Below, piece by piece: positions 45,501-57,800 of a stretch of DNA of 64,000 nt (its first letter is position 1; every line of letters starts with the position of its first letter). A model generated the notes under the pieces. The model did not search any database and was not told the DNA's origin. It saw nothing but the letters and a program-made list of their open reading frames with translations. Source of the DNA: Takakia lepidozioides (taxonomy: Eukaryota > Streptophyta > Takakiopsida > Takakiales > Takakiaceae). The position numbers and the translations under genes were made by a program. The stretch spans positions 80,313,171 to 80,377,170 of the forward strand of contig CM060732.1 in NCBI GenBank assembly GCA_030704615.1, in the 5' to 3' direction.

Positions 45501-48046
45501 GGATTGAGCAGACAGACAGTCACTGAGCCTTCGTGGGTCACATTGATGCGGAGGGTGACACTGCAAGGGGAGGAGGCCCTGAAACTGAGGGTTACACTGC
45601 ACCTGAGGGTGACACTGCGCAGAGAGGAGCAACAGGGAAGGAGGGTTACACTGCACCTCAGGGTGACACTGCGGATACCAGTGTGGCTGACACTGCCGTG
45701 AGGGACATTGTCGTGGGTGACACACCATTGCCCGTGAACACTGCAACTTCTGTTGAGAGTGACATTGACATAGGTTACACTGGTAGGGGTGACACCCCAC
45801 AGCCAACCCACATGGCATATGTCCATGAGTGTAACACTGCCATGGATGACACTCCACTACCATTAGTCGTGGAGGGTGACACTCCTTTGCCACGGCCACT
45901 AGTCGCGATGGATGACGCTCTTCCGCTAGGCAACATGGTCTTGGAGGGTGACAGTGCGGAGAAGGGCGACACAGTCAAGGATGGCATTGAGGAGGTTGAT
46001 GCAAAGAAGAGTGATATCGACATGGGTGACACGGGGAAGGATGTCACCGAGGAGGTTGTCAGTTGGAAGGGTGACACAGAGCAGGGTCACACTGATAAGC
46101 GTTTCGCTATGGAGAGTCACGAAGAGAAGAAAGTTGCGGAGCATCGTGACACTGAGAAGAGGGACACTGCCAAGGGTGACACACATAAAATTGTTACTCA
46201 GCAGGGTGACACTGGGAAGGAACCCGATGAGAAGGGTGACACTGTGAAGAGTGACTCTGATAAGGCGGCCAAAGAGAAGGGTGACACCAAGAACAGTGAC
46301 ACTGAGAAGGTAGCCGAAGAGAAGGGTGACACTGAGATGCGTGACAGTGAAGAGGTAGCCGAAGAGAAGGGTGACACTGAGAAGTGTGACACTGAGGAGG
46401 TAGCCGAAGAGAAGGGTGACACTGAGAATCGTGACTCTGACAAGGGGTCTGAACAGAAGGGTGACACTGACAAGGGCAGCACCGAGGAGGTGAGCTGTGA
46501 CACTTCTGCCCTTGGTCAGTCACCTCCCCAGCACGTCTCAGATGAGGGAGTGCAGTCTTTAGCACTTGCAGCAAACTCAGAACAAGGCACCTCTGGCCCA
46601 GAAATTCCCCCTACCGACGGCATTGTCACCTCTAGCCCAGAAATTCTCCCTACCGGTGGCATTTGTCAGGGTTGCAGAGAATCCCAGGAGGTCAAAACGG
46701 CCGCCTCAAAGAAAGCGGTTGGTTGAACCCCCTAGCGTTGACAAAGAAGTACCTGTTCTTGTCGCACCCAAAAAACAGCGAACCAAATCGAAAGGCAAAA
46801 GTGTAGGGGTCTCCGAGGTTGACGTTGTCCAGTAGCAAGAGGTCCTTGCCAAGCACTTGCGGGAGCGTTCGAGGTACCTCATTGTACTTTGATCCTCTTT
46901 GATTGCGAATATTGATTATAACTCTTGTATGATGCATCGTAATGTTCGTAATGTGCGGTTTGTTGTGCAGACTAAAATGACGGTACTTGACGAAGTTCAG
47001 AATGGTGTCGGACCCTCCTGGGGCGCCCGAAGTGAAGTCTTATTATGGCGATGCCTTCCTGGCTTCTACCCCGTTACAGTTTTACTTGGAAGAGACAGAT
47101 TTTGAGCCGATGTATAAAATAAGAGCAACTGTCACAGATGCATTGCTCCCGGGTTACAACAAAATTCTGGAGGCCAAATTATTTAAGGCTATCGCACCTG
47201 AGTTTGTCATCTGTGCTCCTTTCCAGTGGCATGTCATGCGTACCAATGGTAACGATCTGCAGACGCTATTCGGGTTGGTGCAAGAATGGTACACTCAGGA
47301 TGCCCGAGGGATGGTGTTCACAAAGAATCGAGATCTTGTGGACGTGGTTGTCATCCCTATTGTCTTCGAGTAAGTAGTTTGAGTGTTGACTGATCATGTT
47401 GGGTTACACTCCTCTGTTCTACACTGAGTTGCATTAGTTTGGATTTGCATTGCTGACTAGTTGTGTTACACCGTTTAGAGTTACAGTACAAAGGGTTACA
47501 CTATTGGGTTACACATGAGGTGGGTTACACTACTGGGTTACACCACAGCCGGGTTACACCACAATGGGTTTCATTGGAGAGTTTTTTTTTTCTATTATGA
47601 TGTTACGGCTTTGTTTGTGTTGCAGTGATCACTGGAGTGTTGCTGTTTTAGAACGCCGAGGTCAGATAGTACATTTGGACTCCCATAAAACCATTGCCCG
47701 ACCCAAACTCATTGAAGGAATTTTGCGAAATTTTGTCATAGCGTTCTTTGATTGCATGCCTGGATCTGATGACTTCAGTTACGTCATGGAGAGGATGGAA
47801 TGGTTTGAGGCCAGTGTCCCCCAGCAACGGAGCTGTTGGGAGTGCGGCTATTATGCACTTTGTTTTGTGCAATTTTACTTGGAGTGGAAGTTCAATGTGA
47901 AAACCACAAAAGATCGAACCCGTCATAGGCGGGCGTTTAGTGCAAGTTGGTTCGACGAGTCAACCATGATAGCTTCCCATACTCATATGATTAGTTGGCT
48001 GTGTGACGAGATGGACAAAGACTTGGTCAAATGGCCAAAGAAATAA
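42506..48046 (+). pseudogene. MULE-borne multi-exon gene ending in a Ulp1 (C48) protease domain
   Basis: Exons: 42506-43300; 43559-about 44438; about 44840-46873; 46971-47369; 47626-48046. The first encodes MADCYLFPGEATIPFDHLKR with paired Cys motifs (CHTRCREAK and KFKCHYCGEV) that could bind zinc. The middle is acidic and repeat-rich (Gly-Asp-Thr units). A basic, nuclear-signal-like stretch (NPRRSKRPPQRKRLVEPPS) precedes the protease. The last exon has the C48 triad context: DHWSVAVLERRG (His), IVHLDSHKT (Asp), and PQQRSCWECGYYALCF (Gln and Cys). Ulp1-type enzymes cleave SUMO; what transposon versions do is unknown. Splice phases join exactly at 43300/43559, 46873/46971 and 47369/47626; the join near 44438/44840 is unresolved. 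In-frame stops at 45524, 46833 and 46978 and one frameshift near 46665 make this copy inactive as it stands. Confidence 0.8.
45547..46490 (+). repeat. GGGTGACAC repeats translated as Gly-Asp-Thr
   Basis: The motif GGGTGACAC/GGGTTACAC occurs dozens of times, almost always in the same frame, giving G-D-T or G-Y-T. From about 46210 it settles into a 45-48-base period (EEKGDTExxDxEEVA). The same motif builds the terminal minisatellites of the element. Confidence 0.9.
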
Positions 48047-48054
48047 ATAGTGTC

Positions 48055-48520
48055 TCTTGATGCATTTTTTGCTTCTATGTGGTTTGGCACATAGAGGGGT
48101 TACACATACAGGGGCTAGTGTTGGCGACTAAAGGTGCTCGACTTCAGCATCTTCCCACTCTGTATTGAAGGGTCATGTAACCCCGGCAAACTAACCCCGA
48201 CCCTGTAGTCACACTGTAGTCATCGACTTATAATTCTTAGAGTTACACCACTCACTGACAGCAATATTCTATGGGGTTACATAGTGGGTTACACTGTTGA
48301 TAGTTACATTGCAGTTACACTTGGAGTTACACCACAATGAGTTACACTGAAGAGGGTTACACTCGTCTGTGTTACACTGTGTGGAGTACCACAGATGCGA
48401 GTTACACTAAGTAGAGCTATGTTACGTTATGAAACCCCAGACGGTGTAACCCTGCGTTGTGTCACCCCGGCCCGTGGGTGTCCCATTGAGTGGGTTACAT
48501 AGGTTGAATGTGGATGGAAT
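48055..48520. repeat. dispersed GTTACAC motifs between the convergent genes
   Basis: About fifteen copies of GGGTTACAC/GAGTTACAC and, from 48430, two or three in the opposite orientation lie between the stop of the Ulp1 gene and the end of the transposase gene. No coding was seen. Confidence 0.7.
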
Positions 48521-48675
48521 GGCAAAGTGAATAACAACCCATGAACAGACATGTACTTCATATTAAACCTGACGATCACAAAATAAGTGTCATTGCCAAT
48601 GGACTCAATGGTCACTTACTATGGAACCGGTCTACAAAATCCATTTTCCTAGCAAGGGACATGTTGTTTCCATCA

Positions 48676-51600
48676 TTATTTTTTATGAATGGAACTGCCT
48701 GAAGAGGGTGCAACACCTTTGTCGATTCTGACTTGTAAAGTGGACAGCCTCCCACGAACACAACGAAGCTCGGCAAGCAGATGTTTGCGCATTGTTTCAC
48801 TCTCATTGCCAAGAAGCGACATGACTTCATCTCAGATTCAATTGATGAAACATCCGACGGCTCCTGCTGACCACGCTGGGATGATGCTGAGCACTCCGTA
48901 GACTCTGCTAGATTCACAACTTCCTCCTCTGCATCAATATCTGGAAGTTCCGATTTCATCAACATGTCAAGACCTCCCGAGCTTTGTGTCACAGAGCTTC
49001 ACAATAAGCCCTTCCTTCAGATTTGGCTTCATCAATTGAAGAACGCGGATTTGATGTTTGCATAAGTTACCCTTCAAAGCCCATGGACAATCATAACAAG
49101 CCCAGGTGGTTGCATGTGCATAGATTGTGTAGCTTCGACCGGCCGTTTGAACACTATCCACAATCTGGATGACCAGGAACAGTGGGCAAATGAACATTGA
49201 CGTCAGGGATCTCCCTCACAGTCCAAACAACATTGTTGATAAATTCCTCCTGTCGTACATTCCTTTTGAAGCCTTTCGATTTCAAGTTATTTCTATACCA
49301 ATAGTGGGTTAGAACACGACCCACGAGTTCGCTGATCAGCCAATCAATTCTCCTGCCATCAAGCCTTTGCTTTCCCGAGCGTAAACGAGCCTTCAAATTT
49401 CCGTGCCAAGATTCAATTGCGGCATTAGTATCCTGACTTGCATGGGGAATATTTCGAGCCCCCGTGATCCACATGCTCAGTTTTGGGACCTATTCCATTC
49501 TGATGTAATGTAGGAAGTCACGCGCAAGCGGATATGAAAAATGCAAATCTTCCAGTCGCTCCAGCGCCCACTCTTCTGGGGTGACTCCCACACAGGCGTT
49601 AATGCCGTACATTACGTCGCCAAGCTATTTCAAAACAGCATTGCGAGTAAATGGATCGGGCATCTTACGCCACGAATGTTTCAGCCAAGCGCGGCAAACA
49701 TGCCAAAGGCATAGAAATATCGCTACGTCCCCAAACGATTCCCTGCACGCATACACATCAAATGCCACCCAATCCATCAGTGTAACTCTGAGCAGTGTAA
49801 CTCTTAGCAGTATAACTTTTATTACTGTAACTATTCGCAGTGTAACTCTTATCAGAGGAACTCTTAGCAGTGTAACTATTAGCAGTGTAACTGTTCGCAA
49901 TGTAACTCTTCGAAGTGTGACTCTTCGAAGTGCGACTCTTAGTAGTATGACTCATGTAACCCATCGTGCATCTGGCCATGTAACTATCAGTGAAACTCAC
50001 AGCAGTGTAACCCAACGCATATAACCCCTCGCAGCGCTGTAACGCAATCCATGTTACACCGTGTAACTCTCAGAGCGACCCAACCCATATAACCCTCTGC
50101 GATGCTCCTAGTGTAACTCACATGCTATGGCAGTGCAACCTAATCCATGCAAAACTGCAGATGACACGCCGTGTAACTCGCAGTGTAACCCTCTGTCTAC
50201 CTCATAGCAGTGTAACCCTCGGTCTAACTCACAACAATGTAACCCTCCGTCCAACTCAAGGCAGTGTAACCATCTGTCTAACTGATAGTGTAACCCTCAG
50301 TGTAACAGACAGCACTGCAACCCAATCCATGTAACCCCTCGAGTAACTGACAGTGTAACTCCAAGTGTTATAAGCAGCAATACACCCCCTCGTGTAACTG
50401 GCAGTTTAACTCTTACTGTGATTCTCAGTGTAACTAGCAGCAGTGTAGCCCAATCCATGAAACCCCTCATGCATGCAAATTGTAGTGTAAATTACTGTGT
50501 GACTCAGAACATTGTAACTTCTAGCTGTGTACCTGATAGCATTGATTTCTGCGTCTGCATCGTCGACAACAAAAGCATTTGGCCTCCAATCTGGTTTGCT
50601 CTGAAGAAGTCGGTCGCGAAGACGTTTCATCCAGGGGCTCAGGTCAATCGTTTTATTTCTCGCTGATATAATATAAGCAACAGGTATGTCGTTGAGCCAT
50701 TCGTCGAACACCATCGTGGTATACATTGGGAACTGCAATGTCGCAATGGTACAAAAATGAATAAGGTGAGTGTTGTAATATTGGAAACAGTTGCATGACA
50801 CTCACATTTCAGAATGCAATGAAAGGTAAAGCATGACACGAATACCTTATTTTCGTTGGTCCCAAATGTTGCATCGCAGGATACCACACGGTTGTGTCCC
50901 AGGTCGATCATTTTCTGTTTTTGCCACTCCGTTTGTATTCCAATCACAAACTTTAAATCACCCGCCACTGGCGCTGTCTCTTCATGGTAGAAGAAGACGC
51001 TTTCAGGATTGCTATCGACCCACATACGTACACTTTGTGCATCATCTGGATGTTTTTTGTAACTCTCAATCGTAAGCTTGTCGGCAATGTTTATCATGTT
51101 GTACTCGAACAAGAAACAATTGTGACTCCACTCCATGCCTGGCTGAGACGCACAAGTTTCCTGGAGCTGTTGAGTGTGTTGTGTCATAATCATAGCTGGA
51201 GATATGCCACTGCGAAGACTATTGACGATCCACTGTTTCATATCTTGGCTGAGATGAGGGGCATGCACGAATCGCGTGAAATGGGAAGAGGGGTCAGCTG
51301 AACCATGACATGGCTTTCCTTTTGCATCTACATGCTGTTTCTGGAAGTATGTGATGATTGCCAACTCTGGATCTAGAAAACACTGGCCAACATTGAAGCT
51401 ACACGTACACCCACGATTGTATGACTCTCCGAAATCCGCTGCCTTACGTCTGATTCGCTTGACTGGTTTTTGATTATCAGAGGCTGCTATCGGTTTTTCT
51501 TTCTTCTTCACAATCGGCGGGTCTGTGCGCCTATCTACCGGGCCGTAGCAGCAGTGGTACCTGCAAAGAAATCATACAAAGTGAGGAGGGTTATCGCCAT

Positions 51601-51861
51601 ATACGACTTTGTTAGGCCAGCAGAAAGAAGTGGGGCTGGGAATGTTATACAACCCTCGTAAGTGACTTACTTATGCCACTGATGATAACTGTTTGCACGC
51701 GGTGTCGTCAGATCTGGCAACTCACGGTACCTTCGATCTTGAACATAAAATTGGGTCTTCCCATCCACTCTACTTCTTTCTCCCTCCAGAAAATCAGGAA
51801 TGCGAGACCATGGAACGACAGCTACTTCGATGGATATCCGTTTCCCTTTTCCCTGGGAAAC
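48676..51861 (-). pseudogene. MULE transposase (MURA-like, with SWIM zinc finger)
   Basis: Exons on the minus strand: about 51861-51671 (EVAVVPWSRIPDFLEGER ...), 51560-50846, 50732-50533 and 49742-48676; the phases of the first three joins agree. The second exon holds a Cys-rich FAR1-like stretch (GCTCSFNVGQCFLDPELAII) and the first catalytic Asp in VVSCDATFGTNENK. The third gives YTTMVFDEWLNDIPVAYII and the second Asp in NAFVVDDADAEINAI. The last carries FLCLWHVCRAWLKHSW, the catalytic Glu in TNAAIESWHGNLKARL, the SWIM finger (CYDCPWALKGNLCKHQI) and a coiled tail (ETMRKHLLAELRCVRGRL). Stops at 49625 and 49490 and frameshifts near 49165, 48990 and 48830 inactivate it. The protein would cut and rejoin element ends as a DDE transposase. 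Further 5' exons may lie at 51871-52330 but are not resolved. Confidence 0.85.
49770..50520. repeat. motif-filled intron of the transposase gene
   Basis: The intron between the exons ending at 50533 and starting at 49742 consists largely of GTGTAACTC/GTGTAACCC copies (plus-strand sense), at least thirty. Similar but smaller clusters fill the introns of the Ulp1 gene (43301-43558, 44439-44830, 47370-47625). Confidence 0.85.
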
Positions 51862-52309
51862 CTGGCGTATCTAATGGAGGTTTGTGTGATTGAAAAGCCC
51901 GTCTATGGGCAACTGTAGGATGCATTTCAAATGAGATACCAAATGTTGCAAATGATAGAGTTCTCCCGCCTCGTCTTTCAAACCATTTGATTCCAATGTT
52001 GCTTTGAGTTCCTCGTCTAGCACCTTCGCGGCAGCACACGCCATTACCGCCAACAGTACCACCAGTACAATACAAATCGCAGAACACACATGGGCAACGT
52101 AGCGGAGCCCTCGGGACCGCATGACGTCTGCGCACCTGGTGAAAATGACACATGATGATGGAGTTACACGTGGGTTTTGATGTCACCGAATCGTGTAACC
52201 CAGGTTTGAATTCAAAATATCTGACATCTCTCGGAGCCCGCCAATTTTTGCCAGGCACCAAGGGGCTATACAAACAGGGGTGATATGCGTTGGGGATAAA
52301 GGATGGGGT

Positions 52310-53954
52310 GACACGAGCTAGGAGTGACACGATCGGGGGTTACACGGAGGGGATTGACACAGTATCGGGGTTACATGATGGGGTTACAATGTGAGAGTTA
52401 CACAATGAGGGTTACACGAGGCGGAGTTACAAGGGCTAACGTGTAGAGGATTACAGGGATGATGGGGTTACACGAGAAACTGGAGTTACACGGAGAGGGG
52501 TACATGGGATAACATGATACAAGCTTGCATTGGGGTTACACGATGCGGGTTACATATGGTGGGGTATACATGGGATCACATAATGGGAGGTTACATGATG
52601 CGGGATAACATGGAGTGAGGGTTACACCCCGCGGAGTAACAAAGGGTTACAAAGGGTCATGGGGTTATATGGGTTACAGAGGGTTACATGGAGTGAGGGT
52701 TACATGGGGGTGAGGGTGACACTTTGCGGTGTTACAGAGGGTTACATGGTGGTGAGGGTTACATGGAGTGAGGGTTACATAGGGGTGAGGGTGACACTCT
52801 GCGGTGTTACAGAGGGTTACATGGTGGTGAGGGTTACATGGAGTGAGGGTTACATAGGGGTGAGGGTGACACTCTGCGGTGTTACAGAGGGTTACATGGT
52901 GGTAAGGGTTACACCTGGTGAGGGTTACAGAGGGTCACAGAGGGTTACATGGGGATGAGGGTGACACTCTGCGCTGTTACAGAGGGTTACAGAGGGTTAC
53001 ATGGAGTGAGGGTTACATAGGGGTGAGGGTGACACTCTGCGGTGTTACAGAGGGTTACATGGTGGTGAGGGTTACACCTGGTGAGGGTTACAGAGGGTTA
53101 CATGGAGTGAGGGTTACATAGGGATGAGGGTGACACTCTGCGGTGTTACAGAGGGTTATATGGGCTACAGAGGGTTACATGGTGGTGAGGGTTACACCTA
53201 GTGAGGGTTATAGAGGGTCACAGAGGGTTACATGGAGTGAGGGTGACACTCTGCGGTGTTACAGAGGGTTACATGGGTTACAGAGGGTTACACCTGGTGA
53301 GGGTTATAGAGGGTCACAGAGGGTTACATGGAGTGACAGTTACATGGGGGTGAGGGTGACACTCTGCGGTGTTACAGAGGGTTACATGGGTTACAAAGGG
53401 CTACATGGTGGTGAGGGTTACACCTGAGGGTTACAGAGGGTTACATGGAGTGAGGGTTACATAGGGGTGAGGGTGACACTCTGCGGTGTTACAGAGGGAT
53501 ACACGGGTTACAGAGGGTTACATGGTGGTGAGGGTTACAGAGGGTTACATGGTGGTGAGGGTTACACCTGTGAGGGTTACAGAGGGTCACAGAGGATTAC
53601 ATGGGGGTGAGGGTGACACTCTGCGTTGTTACAGAGGGTTACATGGTGGTGAGGGTTACACATGGTGAGGGTTACAGAGGGTTACATGGAGTGAGAGTTA
53701 CATAGGGGTGAGGGTGACACTCTGCGGTGTTACAGAGGGATACACGGGTTGCAGAGGGTTACATGGTGGTGAGGGTTACAGAGGGTCACTGAGGGTTACA
53801 TGGAGTGAGGGTTACATGGGGGTGAGGGTGACACTCTGCGGTGTTACAGAGGGTTACATGGTGGTGAGGGTTACAGGGGGTTACAGGTGAGGGTTACAAA
53901 GGGTCATGGGGTTACATGTGTTGCATAGGGTTGCAGAGGGTTACATGGGTTACA
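52310..53954 (+). repeat. right minisatellite array (GGGTTACA motif)
   Basis: About 1.6 kb. The outer part (52660-53954) is regular, with modules containing GTGACACTCTGCGGTGTTAC (for example at 52791 and 52866, 75 bases apart) and GGGTTACATGGAGTGAGG. The inner part (52310-52660) is degenerate. It mirrors the left array. Open frames over it are artefacts of the repeat. Confidence 0.95.
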
Positions 53955-54169
53955 TGGTGGTTAGTGATTACCGGCGGACTAGTGTCGCAAAAGACGACAA
54001 CGCCGATGGGATGAGAGCGGGGGTGGGGAGGGATTGACCGAGCCCAGCCCGCCGCCTTTCTATGGCTGCCGGAGGCGAAGAACCGGCGGTACGAGGTGTC
54101 AGGGCTGAACCATCCTGACACGCTCGCATTAAGTTCTTACATTATTCCTATTATCTTCCTAAATTTATT
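53955..54169 (-). repeat. right unique terminal inverted repeat
   Basis: Reverse complement of 39651-39865. The homology ends at about AAATTTAT (54161-54168). Confidence 0.85.
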
Positions 54170-54820
54170 GCATCTGAAAATCTTAAGTTGTGCTGACATA
54201 ATATTCACTTTTGATTTTATGCTCCGCACGCCGCAGACTCACCTTCCCCAACACCCAACACCCAATCTCAGTACACTAAATTAGGTCTTCTAAGCCAGAT
54301 TAGTTCATTGAAAATAAATAAAAATCTTAATTCTACTCATATTTTTTATTTGATTTGTTCCATTTTGTTTATCAGTTTTCTTGATATTTTTCTTTTTCAT
54401 TTTTTGCAGAGTTAATCAAGCCACAAAGTTGGTTTCACCAAATGGTGATGTTATCCCACCCATCTACCCTTTTTTGACCAACACTGGTGATTTAATTCAT
54501 GCACCCTACATTTCTAGCAAAAATCCACTGAAGAGACATGTAATATTCTACCACAAAGAGAGCAGCAGCCTTGCTAGCTGCAAAAGACCCAGAGCATACT
54601 AGAATATGATTGGATAGGTGGGTTGAGTGATGAGCATTGTTTGCTCCATGCCCTGAACTACATGCTGTAGCTGCAGTTGAATTGGAGGGATTGCATCTTC
54701 TTGCTTCCTTGGTGTAGGGTTGAGAGATGATTCCCCAGTCATGAAACACCTCATCTTGTTTCAACCATAGCAGACAATAGGCTTCCAGCACATATCCCAG
54801 TCCTGCCATCACATGTCCTC
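54170..54820. other. intergenic, AT-rich then 3' flank of the glycosyltransferase gene
   Basis: No gene was recognised. The part at 54790-54820 (ACATGTCCTCTCATTGCA) is shared with the 3' flank of the second glycosyltransferase at 59800-59820, so the tandem duplication includes the 3' flank. Confidence 0.4.
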
Positions 54821-57800
54821 TCATTGCATTATTTGTAAGGTTCTCGTCTTGAGCTGCTGGACATATTCGTCCAAATTCTGCTTTGAGGATCCACCCTCTG
54901 CCACTGCCTTTCGTGAAAGGACCCTCATCTCCTCCACCTTTGACTTCACAGCTCGCCCTTGCTCCTCTTGCATCAGAAGCCTCACACTCCTCCTTACTAC
55001 TTCCTTCTTCACCAATCCGTCTGGTGCTTTCTGCATCTCTATCGCCAACTTTGCAGAATCTACAAGAAATCTGCACCAACAGCACTATGAATCTCTTCCC
55101 AACACCAACTTTATCAACTGGATTAATTGACACTCCTGGTCTCAGTATTGAAGCCAAAGCACCTGACAGGTATTCCTCAAGGCTTACATTTCCTCCATCT
55201 GGCTCACTACACTTAAAGCACCTTAACTAGAGTTTCCTCCATCTCGCCCACTGTGAATGCACCTAACTGGAGTCCAAGTGAAATGGAACAAAGTGAACGG
55301 ACTAATATGATGATTTCAGGGGACCGCTGCCATCCACATATGCTGTTTTAATGAAGCAGATTGTGTTCATTAATTTTCAAAAATTCAATAGCCGAAGTTG
55401 ATCTCCGCTCTCCACTATCTGTGTACGCCCTGGCCTCGTGCAAGAACCAGTAGACAGAATTTCATGTTTTGGTAAGAAGCCCCCAGTGGGTCAGAAAAAG
55501 CTGACCTGCAAATCAAGTTCTGCTCTGCAGTCATCGGCCAGGCGAGCATAGGGATGCCTGTGGTGATACTCTCCAAAGTCGAATTCCATCCACAGTGAGT
55601 GAGGAAGCCACCAGTAGCTTGGTGCCTTAAGATTTGCATCTGTGGCGCCCACCCAGAAAAACATAATCCATGCGCCTTTGTGCGTTCCTCGAAACCTGTA
55701 AACCACAATAAAGAGTTTGTCATACTTTTTACTTCCCATCTTAACCATGTTCAACTAAACTTATATGTTGGAGTACTAAATGGTGCTCAGGTGGCTCAAT
55801 ACTGGTGGATTCAATTGCAGTGTTTTCCATTCCTAGTGCAATGTGTGTGGGAATGAGCAATAAGATGGTTCCACATCTCTTACCTGAAGGGAGGAGAGCA
55901 GAGATTGATGGAGGGGCCTTTAAACCAGTGTCTGGGTGCCGAAGTATCCATAGGAAGGGTTGTTCGCTGGCCTCTAGTCCATGTGCCAGCTCAACGATTT
56001 GTTCTGCTGAGATGGTGGCAAAACTCCCAAATGAAATGAAGAGAACTGAAGAGGGGGCTTGTGTATTTAGCCATTGTAAACACAGATGTCTTTGCTCTGT
56101 GCCTTCCTGCAAGACGTTCTGCGCTGTCTTACCACTGCTGAAATGAGACTCAGGTAACAATGGTCCAATGGCCAAGATACGTTCTGTCTGCGATGAAGAA
56201 AGCTACTTTGTCAGTACAATGGAAGGGGCTAACTAGAGTGAAAGCTTAGTTCTCAATCCACATATGAAGTTTTACAAGCCACATTGGGACACCTACATGC
56301 ATGTGACCTGTGTTCAGTCATGACCTGTGTTCTGACAGGCAAATGAAATGAAGAAAACTGAAGAGGGGGCCTGTGTGTTCAGTCATTCTACACACGGATT
56401 TCATTGGCCTGTGCCATCCAGGATGAGGTTATGTGCTGTCTCGCCATTGCAGAAATGAGACTCTGAGATCCAATTGCCAAGATACGTTCTGTCTGCAAAG
56501 AGGAAAGGACTTAGTTCTTAATTCCGATCAGAAGATGCGAATTTTGTGGAAGCAGACTAGGAAAGCATTTTAGAATTCGACAAACCACAAGGAACTCCTA
56601 CATACATGTGAAATCATGACCAGTATTCTGGGAGAGCGATTGTTCAATTGCAATATCTCTTCGAGATCGGGCACCAGTAATCTGACTTAGGTAAGATGCC
56701 AACATACACATAGAAGTGAAATTGTAGATATAGAAAGATGGATTTCAGTAGGCCAGTGTGGCTGCATGCAGAGAGAACACATGTCGAATGTTAGGCAGAA
56801 GCAAAAGCTGACCTTAACACCCTCTGTGCTGGTGATGTGGGCCTGTAGGGCATCAAGGACTGTCCCTTCCAGCTGATGAAAAGTGTTGACTAGAATCAAA
56901 GAGGCATTCGGAAAACGCATGTGATTGTAGATGGTGAAGTTCCTGAAAACACCTGGGTCTCGCATTGCCGCCGGGAGGTCTGATGGGTGAACGGATGGGA
57001 CTCCAGGAACGAATGTGATGAGCTCTGACTGGTTTTCAGGGGTTAGAGGCAAACGACCCTCCTCTACAAGTCTTTTCAACTGTCACAGTAGAACACAAAC
57101 TTCCTTTTCGTCAGTTCTCAGGACTATTCTTGTGCTCCCTGCAGTCCGCTTTTCTTATAAGCTCGTTGTACTCCGAGAATTATGCACTGATGGACGTCCT
57201 TTACTTGCATACTCTTTGTCAATATGGTCTACTAAGTTGACGTCCAGAAGGGCAGACCAAGCGATTGAGGGTGGGGGAAATAAAACCCCCTAAGGTCCGG
57301 ATTCAATTGGTCAAGGTACACATCGACAGCACAGTCAGGACGTGTGTTGGCGCTTCAATTGTAATTTGCAGCCCCCTTCTTCTGCTATGGATGAACAAGC
57401 TACCCAGGTATTTCGAGCTTACTCGAAAAATACCTAAGGCTTTCAAAATTTACTTTCAGATCAAACTAAATCAGGCGTGTATCGTTGGAAGGCTATTTCT
57501 TTGTTTTGTCCCTGAGGGAAAATTGCTCAACAGAAAGAACCCTTCGAGGAGGAAGGAGCAGGGAATACCACCCACCACGCCCGAAATCCCTGCTACAAAC
57601 AGCAATGTTTTTTTCGGTTTCCCTCTGAAAAACTTAGTTTTGGACCTCATCATCATGAACATATTGTTCTCGGAACTATACCTGAAGGAAGACAGATAGT
57701 GCTACAGCGGGGGAGACGAACAACATGTCCGTGGCAATGTTCAGCTTGTAGCCCACACACTGAGTCCAAGTTACAAACATGTCGAAGAGGATGCAACAAG

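Larger units (their letters stand above)
39651..54169. mobile_element. giant Mutator-like element with Ulp1 gene and minisatellite-bearing termini
   Basis: The segment 39651-39865 is the reverse complement (with some indels) of 53955-54169. Both contain GGAAGATAATAGGAATAAT, TAAGAACTTAATG, CAGCCCTGACACC and CCGCCGGTT. Directly inside each lies a long minisatellite of the same motif in mirrored orientation. Within are a Ulp1-protease gene (+) and a MURA-like transposase gene (-), convergent. MULEs carrying Ulp1-like genes are known in plants (the Kaonashi group of Arabidopsis), so the class is established. A size of about 14.5 kb and motif-saturated termini are unusual. I could not find a clear 9-bp target duplication because the outermost bases are AT-rich and the exact ends are uncertain by some 10-20 bases. 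Confidence 0.85.

Noticed and set aside
45218-46574. Long minus-strand open frames opposite the GDT exon (His/Cys-Pro-rich)
   Set aside because: They are antisense shadows of the GGTGACAC repeat.
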